A stretch of 64,000 bases of DNA from the NCBI RefSeq assembly GCF_000003605.2, contig NW_003125307.1, positions 37,760 through 101,759 of the forward strand, given 5' to 3'. Shown piece after piece: positions 34,019 to 48,181 of this stretch. The translations under genes and the position numbers were made by a program. Below the pieces are notes generated by a model, which worked only from the letters and a program-made list of their open reading frames with translations, was not told the origin of the DNA and searched no databases. How positions within the stretch are numbered: position 1 is the stretch's first letter; every line of letters begins with the position of its first letter. Source of the DNA: Saccoglossus kowalevskii. Lineage: Eukaryota > Hemichordata > Enteropneusta > Harrimaniidae.

Positions 34019-34963
34019 AGTCAAAAAATTTAATAAAAGCCAGTTGAAAGCAGCACATAGATGTTCATGTGAGCTGAGTGTTAAATGTTAGAAAACAGCG
34101 TGCAAAGTTGGAAAAAACGAAGGAAATGTTGGCACAGTTGCTTGTATATTTAACCTAAGTCATTAACATGGCAACCCCGCAGTTAAATTTCAAAATACTA
34201 AGTAAATGTTCCGAGAATGTCTTATATATAAGCAGATTATCACAACAGTCAACCGAAAAATTGACAACAAACTGCTTACAAAGTTGTGAAAAGCGATTGC
34301 AAAGTTAGTAGTTTCAATAGGAATTGTTACCTGTGATATCATATTAACAAGTCCCATAATTAAAAGTTCGGAAATGTGAATAAATATTACGCCAATTGAT
34401 GTTAAATTACCGTAGTGTTACTCCATGTATTCAGAGGTCATAGGTCAATCCTAGAAGGTACTCGAGCAGGCCATATCGATTGAAAACACCCAAAAACATA
34501 AAATAGCCGCTAATTCGGCTTAATTTCAAATATAAACCATGTAGCTGTGTTGTTAGGTGACCGATAAATGTTTAATGTAAAGCTCAATCGGGCGTGGTTA
34601 GTCGTTGCATGGGAGACTCCCTGCGTAAACAAGGTGTTGCATTCATTTTTTTTTTCATCACAAACATTAAGAAAATATATAAGACAACGTTCCAACATTT
34701 TTTGGTACTGTGATGTAAATCATTTATAGTGAAAAATCGTGTCATTTTTGTAACTTTCTAAACTAATGGAAAATTTTCAAATTCCTTCTAATCTTCAAGA
34801 ACGAGTTGCTGATGCTGTTGGCACGTAGTCGGTTTTAAGCTATTAGCACACCGTGCAAAGGTGTTCAAAGTGAATGCAAAGTTGTGCAAAGTCGTTCCAA
34901 AGCTGCTAGATGTATTTGTATATATGACCTAAGTTGTTGGCATATAGAAACGCGCAGTTGTAA
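34019..34963 (+). repeat. Satellite monomer 37 (945 bp)
   Basis: Has CAATCCTAGAAGG (HSE-like core broken), AATAGGAATT, CCCATAATT. T-run of 10. Confidence 0.95.
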
Positions 34964-35908
34964 AGTCAAAAAAATGTAATAAAAGCCAGTTGAAAGCAGC
35001 ACATAGATGTTCATGTGAGCTGAGTGTTAAATGTTAGAAAACAGCGTGCAAAGTTGGAAAAAACGAAGGAAATGTTGGCACAGTTGCTTGTATATTTAAC
35101 CTAAGTCATTAACATGGCAACCCCGCAGTTAAATTTCAAAATACTAAGTAAATGTTCCGAGAATGTCTTATATATAAGCAGATTATCACAACAGTCAACC
35201 GAAAAATTGACAACAAACTGCTTACAAAGTTGTGAAAAGCGATTGCAAAGTTAGTAGTTTCAATCGGAATTGTTACCTGTGATATCATATTTACAAGTCC
35301 CACGATTAAAAGTTCGGAAATGTGAATAAATATTACGCCAATTGATGTTAAATTACCGTAGTGTTACTCCATGTATTCAGAGGTCATAGGTCAATTCTAG
35401 AAGGTACTGGAGCAGGCCATATCGATTGAAAACACCCAAAAACATAAATAGCCGCTAATTCGTCTTTATTTTAAATATAAACCATGTAGCTGTGTTGTTA
35501 GGTGACCGATAAATGTTTAATGTAAAGCTCAATCGGGCGTGGTTAGTCGTTGCATGGGAGACTCCCTGCGTAAACAAGGTGTTGCATTCATTTTTTTTTT
35601 CATCACAAACATTAAGAAAATATATAAGACAACGTTCCAACATTTTTTGGTACTGTGATGTAAATCATTTATAGTGAAAAATCGTGTCATTTTTGTAACT
35701 TTCTAAACTAATGGAAAATTTTCAAATTCCTTCTAATCTTCAAGAACGAGTTGCTGATGCTGTTGGCACGTAGTCGGTTTTAAGCTATTAGCACACCGTG
35801 CAAAGGTGTTCAAAGTGATTGCAAAGTTGTGCAAAGTCGTTCCAAAGCTGCTAGATGTATTTGTATATATGACCTAAGTTGTTGGCATATAGAAACGCGC
35901 AGTTGTAA
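34964..35908 (+). repeat. Satellite monomer 38 (945 bp)
   Basis: Has CATATTTACAAG (shared with monomers 46 and 48) and CGTCTTTATTTTAAAT. Confidence 0.95.
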
Positions 35909-36853
35909 AGTCAAAAAATTTTAATAAAAGCCAGTTGAAAGCAGCACATAGATGTTCATGTGAGCTGAGTGTAAAATTTTAGAAAACAGCGTGCAAAGTT
36001 GGAAAAAACGAAGGAAATGTTGGCACAGTTGCTTGTATATTTAACCTAAGTCATTAACATGGCAACCCCGCAGTTAAATTTCAAAATACTAAGTAAATGT
36101 TCCGAGAATGTCTTATATATAAGCAGATTATCACAACAATCAACCGAAAAATTGACAACAAACTGCTTACAAAGTTGCGAAAAGCGATTGCAAAGTTAGT
36201 AGTTTCAATCGGAATTGTTACCTGTGATATCATATTAACAAGTCCCACGATTAAAAGTTCGGAAATGTGAATAAATATTACGCCAATTGATGTTAAATTA
36301 CCGTAGTGTTACTCCATGTATTCAGAGGTCATAGGTCAATTCTAGAAGGTACTGGAGCAGGCCATATCGATTGAAAACACCCAAAAACATAAAATAGCCG
36401 CTAATTCGTCTTTATTTCAAATATAAACCATGTAGCTGTGTTGTTAGGTGACCGATAAATGTTTAATGTAAAGCTCAATCGGGCGTGGTTAGTCGTTGCA
36501 TGGGAGACTCCCTGCGTAAACAAGGTGTTGCATTCATTTTTTTTTCATCACAAACATTAAGAAAATATATAAGACAACGTTCCAACATTTTTTGGTACTG
36601 TGATGTAAATCATTTATAGTGAAAAATCGTGTCATTTTTGTAACTTTCTAAACTAATGGAAAATTTTCAAATTCCTTCTAATCTTCAAGAACGAGTTGCT
36701 GATGCTGTCGGCACGTAGTCGGTTTTAAGCTATTAGCACACCGTGCAAAGGTGTTCAAAGTGAATGCAAAGTTGTGCAAAGTCGTTCCAAAGCTGCTAGA
36801 TGTATTTGTATATATGACCTAAGTTGTTGGCATATAGAAACGCGCAGTTGTAA
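35909..36853 (+). repeat. Satellite monomer 39 (945 bp)
   Basis: Has TAAAATTTTAGAAAAC, CAACAATCAACC, AGTTGCGAAAAG and CGTCTTTATTTC. Confidence 0.95.
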
Positions 36854-37788
36854 AGTCAAAAAAATTTAATAAAAGCCAGTTGAAAGCAGCACATAGATGT
36901 TCATGTGTGCTGAGTGTTAAATGTTAGAAAACAGCGTGCAAAGTTGGAAAAAACGAAGGAAATGTTGGCACAGTTGCTTGTATATTTAACCTAAGTCATT
37001 AACATGGCAACCCCGCAGTTAAATTTCAAAATACTAAGTAAATGTTCCGAGAATGTCTTATATATAAGCAGATTATCACAACAGTCAACCGAAAAATTGA
37101 CAACAAACTGCTTACAAAGTTGTGAAAAGCGATTGCAAAGTTAGTAGTTTCAATCGGAATTGTTACCTGTGATATCATATTAACAAGTCCCACGATTAAA
37201 AGTTCGGAAATGTGAATAAATATTACGCCAATTGATGTTAAATTACCGTATTTTTACTCCATGTATTCAGAGGTCATAGGTCAATTCTAGAAGGTACTCG
37301 AGCAGGCCATATCGATTGAAAACACCCAAAAACATAAAATAGCCGCTAATTCGGCTTAATTTCAAATATAAACCATGTAGCTGTGTTGTTAGGTGACCGA
37401 TAAATGTTTAATGTAAAGCTCAATCTGGCGTGGTTAGTTGTTGCACGGGAGACTCCCTGCGTAAACAAGGTGTTGCATTCATTTTTTTTATCACAAACAT
37501 TAAGAAAATATTATATAAGACAACGTTCCTGCATTTTTTTGTACTGTGATGTCAATCATTTATAGTGAAAAATCGTGTCATTTTTGTAACTTTCTAAACT
37601 AATGGAAAATTTTCAAATTCCTTCTAATCTTCAAGAACGAGTTGCTGATGCTGTCGGCACGTAGTCGGTTTTAAGCTATTGGCACACCGTGCAAGGTGTT
37701 CAAAGTGATTGCAAAGTCGTTCCAAAGCTGCTGGATGTATGTGTATATATGACCTAAGTTGTTGGCATATATAAACGCGCAGTTGTAA
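36854..37788 (+). repeat. Satellite monomer 40 (935 bp, short class)
   Basis: Has CATGTGTGCTGAG, CGTATTTTTACTCC and TTGCACGGGAG in the 5S relic. CAAAG element missing at 37692-37727 with the linked short-class variants. Confidence 0.95.
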
Positions 37789-38732
37789 AGTCGAAAAATT
37801 TAATAAAAGCCAGTTGAAAGCAGCACATAGATGTTCAGGTGAGCTGAGTGTAAAATGTTAGAAAACAGCGTGCAAAGTTGGAAAAAACGAAGGAAATGTT
37901 GGCGCAGTTGCTTGTATATTTAACCTAAGTCATTAACATGGCAACCCCGCAGTTAAATTTCAAAATACTAAGTAAATGTTCCGAGAATGTCTTATATATA
38001 AGCAGATTATCACAACAGTCAACCGAAAAATTGACAACAAACTGCTTACAAAGTTGTGAAAAGCGATTGCAAAGTTAGTAGTTTCAATCGGAATTGTTAT
38101 CTGTGATATCATATTAACAAGTCCCATAATTAAAAGTTCGGAATGTGAATAAATATTACGCCAATTGATGTTAAATTACCGTAGTGTTACTCCATGTATT
38201 CAGAGGTCATAGGTCAATTCTAGAAGGTACTCGAGCAGGCGATATCGATTGAAAACACCCAAAAACATAAAATAGCCGCTAATTCGGCTTAATTTCAAAT
38301 ATAAACCATGTAGCTGTGTTGTTAGGTGACCGATAAATGTTTAATGTAAAGCTCAATCGGGCGTGGTTAGTCGTTGCATGGGAGACTCCCTGCGTAAACA
38401 AGGTGTTGCATTCATTTTTTTTTTCATCACAAACATTAAGAAAATATATAAGACAATGTTCCAGCATTTTTTGGTACTGTGATGTAAATCATTTATAGTG
38501 AAAAATCGTGTCATTTTTGTAACTTTCTAAACTAATGGAAAATTTTCAAATTCCTTCTAATATTCAAGAACGAGTTACTGATGCTGTCGGCACGTAGTCG
38601 GCTTTAAGCTATTAGCACACCGTGCAAAGGTGTTCAAAGTGATTGCAAAGTTGTGCAAAGTCATTCCAAAGTTGCTAGATGTATTTGCATATATGACCTA
38701 AGTTGTTGGCATATATAAACGCGCAGTTGTAA
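37789..38732 (+). repeat. Satellite monomer 41 (944 bp, type E)
   Basis: Same marker set as monomer 33, including TTCAGGTGAGC. Its 3' end has TCATTCCAAAGTTGC and TTTGCATATATG, shared with monomers 51, 53 and 66. Confidence 0.95.
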
Positions 38733-39676
38733 AGTCGAAAAATGTAATAAAAGCCAGTTGAAAGCAGCACATAGATGTTCATGTGAGCTGAGTGTAAAAT
38801 GTTAGAAAACAGCGTGCAAAGTTGGAAAAAACGAAGGAAATGTTGGCACAGTTGCTTGTATATTTAACCTAAGTCATTAACCTGGCAACACCGCAGTTAA
38901 ATTTCAAAATACTAAGTAAATGTTCCGAGAATGTCTTATATATAAGCAGATTATCACAACAGTCAACCGAAAAATTGACAACAAACTGCTTACAAAGTTG
39001 TGAAAAGCGATTGCAAAGTTAGTATTTTCAATCGGAATTGTTACCTGTGATATCATATTAACAGGTCCCATAATTAAAAGTTCGGAAATGTGAATAAATA
39101 TTACGCCAATTGATGTTAAATTACCGTAGTGTTACTCCATGTATTCAGAGGTCATAGGTCAATTCTAGAAGGTACTCGAGCAGGCCATATCGATTGAAAA
39201 CACCCAAAAACATAAAATAGCCGCTAATTCGGCTTAATTTCAAATATAAACCATGTAGCTGTGTTGTTAGGTGACCGATAAATGTTTAATGTAAAGCTCA
39301 ATCGGGCGTGGTTAGTCGTTGCATGGGAGACTCCCTGTGTAAACAAGGTGTTACATTCATTTTTTTTTCATCACAAACATTAAGAAAATATATAAGACAA
39401 CGTTCCAACATTTTTTGGTACTGTGATGTAAATCATTTATAGTGAAAAATCGTGTCATTTTTGTAACTTTCTAAACTAATGGAAAATTTTCAAATTCCTT
39501 CTAATCTTCAAGAACGAGTTGCTGATGCTGTTGGCACGTAGTCGGTTTTAAGCTATTAGCACACCGTGCAAAGGTGTTCGAAGTGATTGCAAAGTTGTGC
39601 AAAGTCGTTCCAAAGCTGCTAGATGTATTTGTATATATGACATAAGTTGTTGGCATATAGAAACGCGCAGTTGCAA
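38733..39676 (+). repeat. Satellite monomer 42 (944 bp, type F)
   Basis: Has AACCTGGCAACACC, TTAGTATTTTC and AACAGGTCCC. CTGTGTAAAC and GTTACATTC in the 5S relic. CGAAG replaces the second CAAAG of cluster II. Confidence 0.95.
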
Positions 39677-40615
39677 AGTCAAAAAATATTTAATAAAAGC
39701 CAGTTGAAAGCAGCACATAGATGTTCATGTGAGCTGAGTGTAAAATGTTAGAAAACAGCGTGCAAAGTTGGAAAAAACGAAGGAAATGTTGGCACAGTTG
39801 CTTGTATATTTAACCTAAGTCATTAACATGGCAACCCCGCAGTTAAATTTCAAAATACTAAGTAAATGTTCCGAGAATGTCTTATATATAAGCAGATTAT
39901 CACAACAGTCAACCGAAAAATTGACAACAAACTGCTTACAAAGTTGTGAAAAGCGATTGCAAAGTTAGTAGTTTCAATCGGAAGTGTTACCTGTGATATC
40001 ATATTAACAAGTCCCATGATTAAAAGTTTGGAAATGTGAATAAATATTACGCCAATTGATGTAAAATTACCGTAGTGTTACTCCATGTATTCAGAGGTCA
40101 TAGGTCAATTGTAGAAGGTACTCGAGCAGGCCATATCGATTGAAAACAGCCAAAAACATAAAATAGCCGCTAATTCGGCTTAATTTCAAATATATACCAT
40201 GTAGCTGTGTTGTTAGGTGACCGATAAATGTTTAATGTAAAGCTCAATCGGGCGTGGTTAGTCGTTGCATGGGAGACGTAAACAAGGTGTTGCATTCATT
40301 TTTTTTTCATCACAAACATTAAGAAAATATATAAGACAACGTTCCAACATTTTTTGGTACTGTGATGTAAATCATTTATAGTGAAAAATCGTGTCATTTT
40401 TGTAACTTTCTAAACTAATGGAAAATTTTCAAATTCCTTCTAATCTTCAAGAACGAGTTGCTGATGCTGTTGGCACGTAGTCGGTTTTAAGCTATTAGCA
40501 CACCGTGCAAAGGTGTTCAAAGTGATTGCAAAGTTGTGCAAAGTCGTTCCAAAGCTGCTAGATGTATTTGTATATATGACCTAAGTTGTTGGCATATAGA
40601 ATCGCGCAGTTGTAA
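39677..40615 (+). repeat. Satellite monomer 43 (939 bp)
   Basis: Lost TCCCTGC at 40277/40278, removing the 3' arm of the 5S hairpin and the end of the C box. Also GGAAGTGTTACC, AACAGCCAAAAAC and CAATTGTAGAAGG. Confidence 0.95.
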
Positions 40616-41561
40616 AGTCAAAAAAATTTAATAAAAGCCAGTTGAAAGCAGCACATAGATGTTCATGTGAGCTGAGTGTAAAATGTTAGAAAACAGCGTG
40701 CAAAGTTGGAAAAAACGAAGGAAATGTTGGCACAGTTGCTTGTATATTTAACCTAAGTCATTAACATGGCAACCCCGCAGTTAAATTTCAAAATACTAAG
40801 TAAATGTTCCCAGAATGTCTTATATATAAGCAGATTATCACAACAGTCAACCGAAAATATGACAACAAACTGCTTACAAAGTTGTGAAAAGCGATTGCAA
40901 AGTTAGTAGTTTCAATCGGAATTGTTACCTGTGATATCATATTAACAAGTCCCATGATTAAAAGTTTGGAAATGTGAATAAATATTACGCCAATTGATGT
41001 TAAATTACCGTAGTGTTACTCCATGTATTCAGAGGTCATAGGTCAATTCTAGAAGGTACTGGAGCAGGCCATATCGATTGAAAACACCCAAAAACATAAA
41101 ATAGACGCTAATTCGGCTTTTTTTCAAATATAAACCATGTAGCTGTGTTGTTAGGTGACCGATAAATGTTTAATGTAAAGCTCAATCGGGCGTGGTTAGT
41201 CGTTGCATGGGAGACTCCCTGCGTAAACAAGGTGTTGCATTCATTTTTTTTTTCATCACAAACATTAAGAAAATATATAAGACAACGTTCCAACATTTTT
41301 TGGTACTGTGATGTAAATCATTTATAGTGAAAAATCGTGTCATTTTTGTAACTTTCTAAACTAATGGAAAATTTTCAAATTCCTTCTAATCTTCAAGAAC
41401 GAGTTGCTGATGCTGTTGGCACGTAGTCGGTTTTAAGCTATTAGCACACCGTGCAAAGGTGTTCAAAGTGATTGCAAAGTTGTGCAAAGTCGTTCCAAAG
41501 CTGCTAGATGTATTTGTATATATGACCTAAGTTGTTGGCATATAGAAACGCGCAGTTGTAA
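40616..41561 (+). repeat. Satellite monomer 44 (946 bp)
   Basis: Has TTCCCAGAATG, CGAAAATATGAC and TAGACGCTAATTCGGCTTTT. The latter two are shared with monomer 45. Confidence 0.95.
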
Positions 41562-42505
41562 AGTCAAAAAAAAATAATAAAAGCCATTTGAAAGCAGCAC
41601 ATAGATGTTCATGTGAGCTGAGTGTAAAATGTTAGAAAACAGCGTGAAAAGTTGGAAAAAACGAAGGAAATGTTGGCACAGTTGCTTGTATATTTAACCT
41701 AAGTCATTAACATGGCAACCCCGCAGTTAAATTTCAAAATACTAAGTAAATGTTCCGAGAATGTCTTATATATAAGCAGATTATCACAACAGTCAACCGA
41801 AAATATGACAACAAACTGCTTACAAAGTTGTGAAAAGCGATTGCAAAGTTAGTAGTTTCAATCGGAATTGTTACCTGTGATATCATATTAACAAGTCCCA
41901 TGATTAAAAGTTTGGAAATGTGAATAAATATTACGCCAATTGATGTTAAATTACCGTAGTGTTACTCCATGTATTCAGAGGTCATAGGTCAATTCTAGAA
42001 GGTACTGGAGCAGGCCATATCGATTGAAAACACCCAAAACATAAAATAGACGCTAATTCGGCTTTTTTTCAAATATAAACCATGTAGCTGTGTTGTTAGG
42101 TGACCGATAAATGTTTAATGTAAAGCTCAATCGGGCGTGGTTAGTCGTTGCATGGGAGACTCCCTGCGTAAACAAGGTGTTGCATTCATTTTTTTTTCAT
42201 CACAAACATTAAGAAAATATATAAGACAACGTTCCAGCATTTTTTGGTACTGTGATGTAAATCATTTATAGTGAAAAATCGTGTCATTTTTGTAACTTTC
42301 TAAACTAATGGAAAATTTTCAAATTCCTTCTAATCTTCAAGAACGAGTTGCTGATGCTGTTGGCACGTAGTCGGTTTTAAGCTATTAGCACACCGTGCAA
42401 AGGTGTTCAAAGTGATTGCAAAGTTGTGCAAAGTCGTTCCAAAGCTGCTAGATGTATTTGTATATATGACCTAAGTTGTTGGCATATAGAAACGCGCAGT
42501 TGTAA
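41562..42505 (+). repeat. Satellite monomer 45 (944 bp)
   Basis: Left end matches monomer 4 (GCCATTTGAAAG, CGTGAAAAGTTGG). Middle matches monomer 44. A mosaic unit. Confidence 0.95.
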
Positions 42506-43451
42506 AGTCAAAATTTTTTTAATAAAAGCCAGTTGAAAGCAGCACATAGATGTTCATGTGAGCTGAGTGTTAAATGTTAGAAAACAGCGTGCAAAGTTGG
42601 AAAAAACGAAGGAAATGTTGGCACAGTTGCTTGTATATTTAACCTAAGTCATTAACATGGCAACCCCGCAGTTAAATTTCAAAATACTAAGTAAATGTTC
42701 CGAGAATGTCTTATATATAAGCAGATTATCACAACAGTCAACCGAAAAATTGACAACAAACTGCTTACAAAGTTGTGAAAAGCGATTGCAAAGTTAGTAG
42801 TTTCAATCGGAATTGTTACCTGTGATATCATATTTACAAGTCCCACGATTAAAAGTTCGGAAATGTGAATAAATATTACGCCAATTGATGTTAAATTACC
42901 GTAGTGTTACTCCATGTATTCAGAGGTCATAGGTCAATTCTAGAAGGTACTGGAGCAGGCCATATCGATTGAAAACACCCAAAAACATAAAATAGCCGCT
43001 AATTCGGCTTAATTTTAAATATAAACCATGTAGCTGTGTTGTTAGGTAACCGATAAATGTTTAATGTAAAGCTCAATCGGGCGTGGTTAGTCGTTGCATG
43101 GGAGACTCCCTGCGTAAACAAGGTGTTGCATTCATTTTTTTTTCATCACAAACATTAAGAAAATATATAAGACAACGTTCCAACATTTTTTGGTACTGTG
43201 ATGTAAAACATTTATAGTGAAAAATCGTGTCATTTTTGTAACTTTCTAAACTAATGGAAAATTTTCAAATTCCTTCTAATCTTCAAGAACGAGTTGCTGA
43301 TGCTGTTGGCACGTAGTCGGTTTTAAGCTATTAGCACACCGTGCAAAGGTGTTCAAAGTGATTGCAAAGTTGTGCAAAGTCGTTCCAAAGCTGCTAGATG
43401 TATTTGTATATATGACCTAAGTTGTTGGCATATAGAAACGCGCAGTTGTAA
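42506..43451 (+). repeat. Satellite monomer 46 (946 bp)
   Basis: Has CAAAATTTTTTTAAT, CATATTTACAAG, GTTAGGTAACC and GTAAAACATTTA, the last as in monomer 11. Confidence 0.95.
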
Positions 43452-44397
43452 AGTCAAAAAATTTTAAATAAAAGCCAGTTGAAAGCAGCACATAGATGTT
43501 CATGTGAGCTGAGTGTTAAATGTTAGAAAACAGCGTGCAAAGTTGGAAAAAACGAAGGAAATGTTGGCACAGTTGCTTTTATATTTAACCTAAGTCATTA
43601 ACATGGCAACCCCGCAGTTAAATGTCAAAATACTAAGTAAATGTTCCGAGAATGTCTTATATATAAGCAGATTATCACAACAGTCAACCGAAAAATTGAC
43701 AACAAACTGCTTACAAAGTTGTGAAAAGCGATTGCAAAGTTAGTAGTTTCAATCGGAATTGTTACCTGTGATATCATATTAACAAGTCCCACGATTAAAA
43801 GTTCGGAAATGTGAATAAATATTACGCCAATTGATGTTAAATTACCGTAGTGTTACTCCATGTATTCAGAGGTCATAGGTCAATTCTAGAAGGTACTGGA
43901 GCAGGCCATATCGATTGAAAACACCCAAAAACATAAAATAGACGCTAATTCGGCTTTATTTCAAATATAAACCATGTAGCTGTGTTGTTAGGTGACCGAT
44001 AAATGTTTAATGTAAAGCTCAATCGGGCGTGGTTAGTCGTTGCATGGGAGACTCCCTGCGTAAACAAGGTGTTGCATTCATTTTTTTTTCATCACAAACA
44101 TTAAGAAAATATATAAGACAACGTTCCAGCATTTTTTGGTACTGTGATGTAAATCATTTATAGTGACAAATCGTGTCATTTTTGTAACTTTCTAAACTAA
44201 TGGAAAATTTTCAAATTCCTTCTAATCTTCAAGAACGAGTTGCTGATGCTGTTGGCACGTAGTCGGTTTTAAGCTATTAGCACACCGTGCAAAGGTGTTC
44301 AAAGTGATTGCAAAGTTGTGCAAAGTCGTTCCAAAGCTGCTAGATGTATTTGTATATATGACCTAAGTTGTTGGCATATAGAAACGCGCAGTTGTAA
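43452..44397 (+). repeat. Satellite monomer 47 (946 bp)
   Basis: Left part has GCTTTTATATTTAAC and AAATGTCAAAATAC, as in monomers 11 and 12. Unique TAGTGACAAATCG. Confidence 0.95.
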
Positions 44398-45343
44398 AGT
44401 CAAAAAATTTTTAATAAAAGCCAGTTGAAAGCAGCACATAGATGTTCATGTGAGCTGAGTGTTAAATGTTAGAAAACAGCGTGCAAAGTTGGAAAAAACG
44501 AAGGAAATGTTGGCACAGTTGCTTGTATATTTAACCTAAGTCATTAACATGGCAACCCCGCAGTTAAATTTCAAAATACTAAGTAAATGTTCCGAGAATG
44601 TCTTATATATAAGCAGATTATCACAACAGTCAACCGAAAAATTGACAACAAACTGCTTACAAAGTTGTGAAAAGCGATTGCAAAGTTAGTAGTTTCAATC
44701 GGAATTGTTACCTGTGATATCATATTTACAAGTCCCACGATTAAAAGTTCGGAAATGTGAATAAATATTACGCCAATTGATGTTAAATTACCGTAGTGTT
44801 ACTCCATGTATTCAGAGGTCATAGGTCAATTCTAGAAGGTACTGGAGCAGGCCATATCGATTGAAAACACCCAAAAACATAAAATAGACGCTAATTCGGC
44901 TTTATTTCAAATATAAACCATGTAGCTGTGTTGTTAGGTGACCGATAAATGTTTAATGTAAAGCTCAATCGGGCGTGGTTAGTCGTTGCATGGGAGACTC
45001 CCTGCGTAAACAAGGTGTTGCATTCATTTTTTTTTCATCACAAACATTAAGAAAATATATAAGACAACGTTCCAGCATTTTTTGGTACTGTGATGTAAAT
45101 CATTTATAGTGAAAAATCGTGTCATTTTTGTAACTTTCTAAACTAATGGAAAATTTTCAAATTCCTTCTAATCTTCAAGAACGAGTTGCTGATGCTGTTG
45201 GCACGTAGTCGATTTTAAGCTATTAGCACACCGTGCAAAGGTGTTCAAAGTGATTGCAAAGTTGTGCAAAGTCGTTTCAAAGCTGCTAGATGTATTTGTA
45301 TATATGACCTAAGTTGTTGGCATATAGAAACGCGCAGTTGTAA
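44398..45343 (+). repeat. Satellite monomer 48 (946 bp)
   Basis: Has CATATTTACAAG, GTCGATTTTAAG, and TCGTTTCAAAG in cluster II. Confidence 0.95.
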
Positions 45344-46290
45344 AGTCAAAAAATTGTTAATAAAAGCCAGTTGAAAGCAGCACATAGATGTTCATGTGAG
45401 CTGAGTGTTAAATGTTAGAAAACAGCGTGCAAAGTTGGAAAAAACGAAGGAAATGTTGGCACAGTTGCTTGTATATTTAACCTAAGTCATTAACATGGCA
45501 ACCCCGCAGTTAAATTTCAAAATACTAAGTAAATGTTCCGAGAATGTCTTATATATAAGCAGATTATCACAACAGTCAACCGAAAAATTGACAACAAACT
45601 GCTTACAAAGTTGTGAAAAGCGATTGCAAAGTTAGTAGTTTCAATCGGAATTGTTACCTGTGATATCATATTAACAAGTCCCATGATTAAAAGTTTGGAA
45701 ATGTGAATAAATATTACGCCAATTGATGTTAAATTACCGTAGTGTTACTCCATGTATTCAGAGGTCATAGGTCAATTCTAGAAGGTACTGGAGCAGGCCA
45801 TATCGATTGAAAACACCCAAAAACATAAAATAGACGCTAATTCGGCTTTATTTCAAATATAAACCATGTAGCTGTGTTGTTAGGTGACCGATAAATGTTT
45901 AATGTAAAGCTCAATCGGGCGTGGTTAGTCGTTGCATGGGAGACTCCCTGCGTAAACAAGGTGTTGCATTCATTTTTTTTTTCATCACAAACATTAAGAA
46001 CATATATAAGACAACGTTCCAACATTTTTTGGTACTGTGATGTAAATCATTTATAGTGAAAAATCGTGTCATTTTTGTAACTTTCTAAACTAATGGACAA
46101 TTTTCAAATTCCTTCTAATCTACAAGAACGAGTTGCTGATGCTGTTGGCACGTAGTCGGTTTTAAGCTATTAGCACACCGTGCAAAGGTGTTCAAAGTGA
46201 TTGCAAAGTTGTGCAAAGTCGTTCCAAAGCTGCTAGATGTATTTGTATATATGACCTAAGTTGTTGGCATATAGAAACGCGCAGTTGTAA
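45344..46290 (+). repeat. Satellite monomer 49 (947 bp)
   Basis: Has AATTGTTAATAAAAG, AGAACATATATAAG, GGACAATTTTC and TCTACAAGAACG. T-run of 10. Confidence 0.95.
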
Positions 46291-47236
46291 AGTCAAAAAA
46301 ATTTTAATAAAAGCCAGTTGAAAGCAGCACATAGATGTTCATGTGAGCTGAGTGTTAAATGTTAGAAAACAGCGTGCAAAGTTGGAAAAAACGAAGGAAA
46401 TGTTGGCACAGTTGCTTGTATATTTAACTTAAGTCATTAACATGGCAACCCCGCAGTTAAATTTCAAAATACTAAGTAAATGTTCCGAGAATGTCTTATA
46501 TATAAGCAGATTATCACAACAGTCAACCGAAAAATTGACAACAAACTGCTTACAAAGTTGTGAAAAGCGATTGCAAAGTTAGTAGTTTCAATCGGAATTG
46601 TTACCTGTGATATCATATTAACAAGTCCCACGATTAAAAGTTCGGAAATGTGAATAAATATTACGCCAATTGATGTTAAATTACCGTAGTGTTACTCCAT
46701 GTACTCAGAGGTCATAGGTCAATTCTAGAAGGTACTCGAGCAGGCCATATCGATTGAAAACACCCAAAAACATAAAATAGCCGCTAATTCGGCTTAATTT
46801 TAAATATAAACCATGTAGCTGTGTTGTTAGGTGACCGATAAATGTTTAATGTGAAGCTCAATCGGGCGTGGTTAGTCGTTGCATGGGAGACTCCCTGTGT
46901 AAACAAGGTGTTGCATTCATTTTTTTTTCATCACAAACATTAAGAAAATATATAAGACAACGTTCCAGCATTTTTTGGTACTGTGATGTAAATCATTTAT
47001 AGTGAAAAATCGTGTCATTTTTGTAACTTTCTAAACTAATGGAAAATTTTCAAATTCCTTCTATTCTTCAAGAACGAGTTGCTGATGCTGTCGGCACGTA
47101 GTCGGTTTTAAGCTATTAGCACACCGTGCAAAGGTGTTCAAAGTGAATGCAAAGTTGTGCAAAGTCGTTCCAAAGCTGCTAGATGTATTTGTATATATGA
47201 CCTAAGTTGTTGGCATATAGAAACGCGCAGTTGTAA
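46291..47236 (+). repeat. Satellite monomer 50 (946 bp)
   Basis: Has TTTAACTTAAG and ATGTACTCAGAGG. Right part has GTGAAGCTC, CTGTGTAAAC and CTATTCTTC, as in monomer 12. Confidence 0.95.
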
Positions 47237-48181
47237 AGTCAAAAAAATTTAATAAAAGCCAGTTGAAAGCAGCACATAGATGTTCATGTGAGCTGAGTGT
47301 TAAATGTTAGAAAACAGCGTGCAAAGTTGGAAAAAACGAAGGAAATGTTGGCACAGTTGCTTGTATATTTAACTTAAGTCATTAACATGGCAACCCCGCA
47401 GTTAAATTTCAAAATACTAAGTAAATGTTCCGAGAATGTCTTATATATAAGCAGATTATCACAACAGTCAACCGAAAAATTGACAACAAACTGCTTACAA
47501 AGTTGTGAAAAGCGATTGCAAAGTTAGTAGTTTCAATCGGAATTGTTACCTGTGATATCATATTAACAAGTCCCACGATTAAAAGTTCGGAAATGTGAAT
47601 AAATATTACGCCAATTGATGTTAAATTACCGTAGTGTTACTCCATGTACTCAGAGGTCATAGGTCAATTCTAGAAGGTACTCGAGCAGGCCATATCGATT
47701 GAAAACACCCAAAAACATAAAATAGCCGCTAATTCGGCTTAATTTTAAATATAAACCATGTAGCTGTGTTGTTAGGTGACCGATAAATGTTTAATGTAAA
47801 GCTCAATCGGGCGTGGTTAGTCGTTGCATGGGAGACTCCCTGCGTAAACAAGGTGTTGCATTCATTTTTTTTTCATCACAAACATTAAGAAAATATATAA
47901 GACAATGTTCCAGCATTTTTTGGTACTGTGATGTAAATCATTTATAGTGAAAAATCGTGTCATTTTTGTAACTTTCTAAACTAATGGAAAATTTTCAAAT
48001 TCCTTCTAATATTCAAGAACGAGTTACTGATGCTGTCGGCACGTAGTCGGCTTTAAGCTATTAGCACACCGTGCAAAGGTGTTCAAAGTGATTGCAAAGT
48101 TGTGCAAAGTCATTCCAAAGTTGCTAGATGTATTTGCATATATGACCTAAGTTGTTGGCATATATAAACGCGCAGTTGTAA
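47237..48181 (+). repeat. Satellite monomer 51 (945 bp, mosaic)
   Basis: Left half copies monomer 50 (TTTAACTTAAG, ATGTACTCAGAGG). Right half is type E (CAATGTTCC, TAATATTC, GAGTTACTG). Confidence 0.95.
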
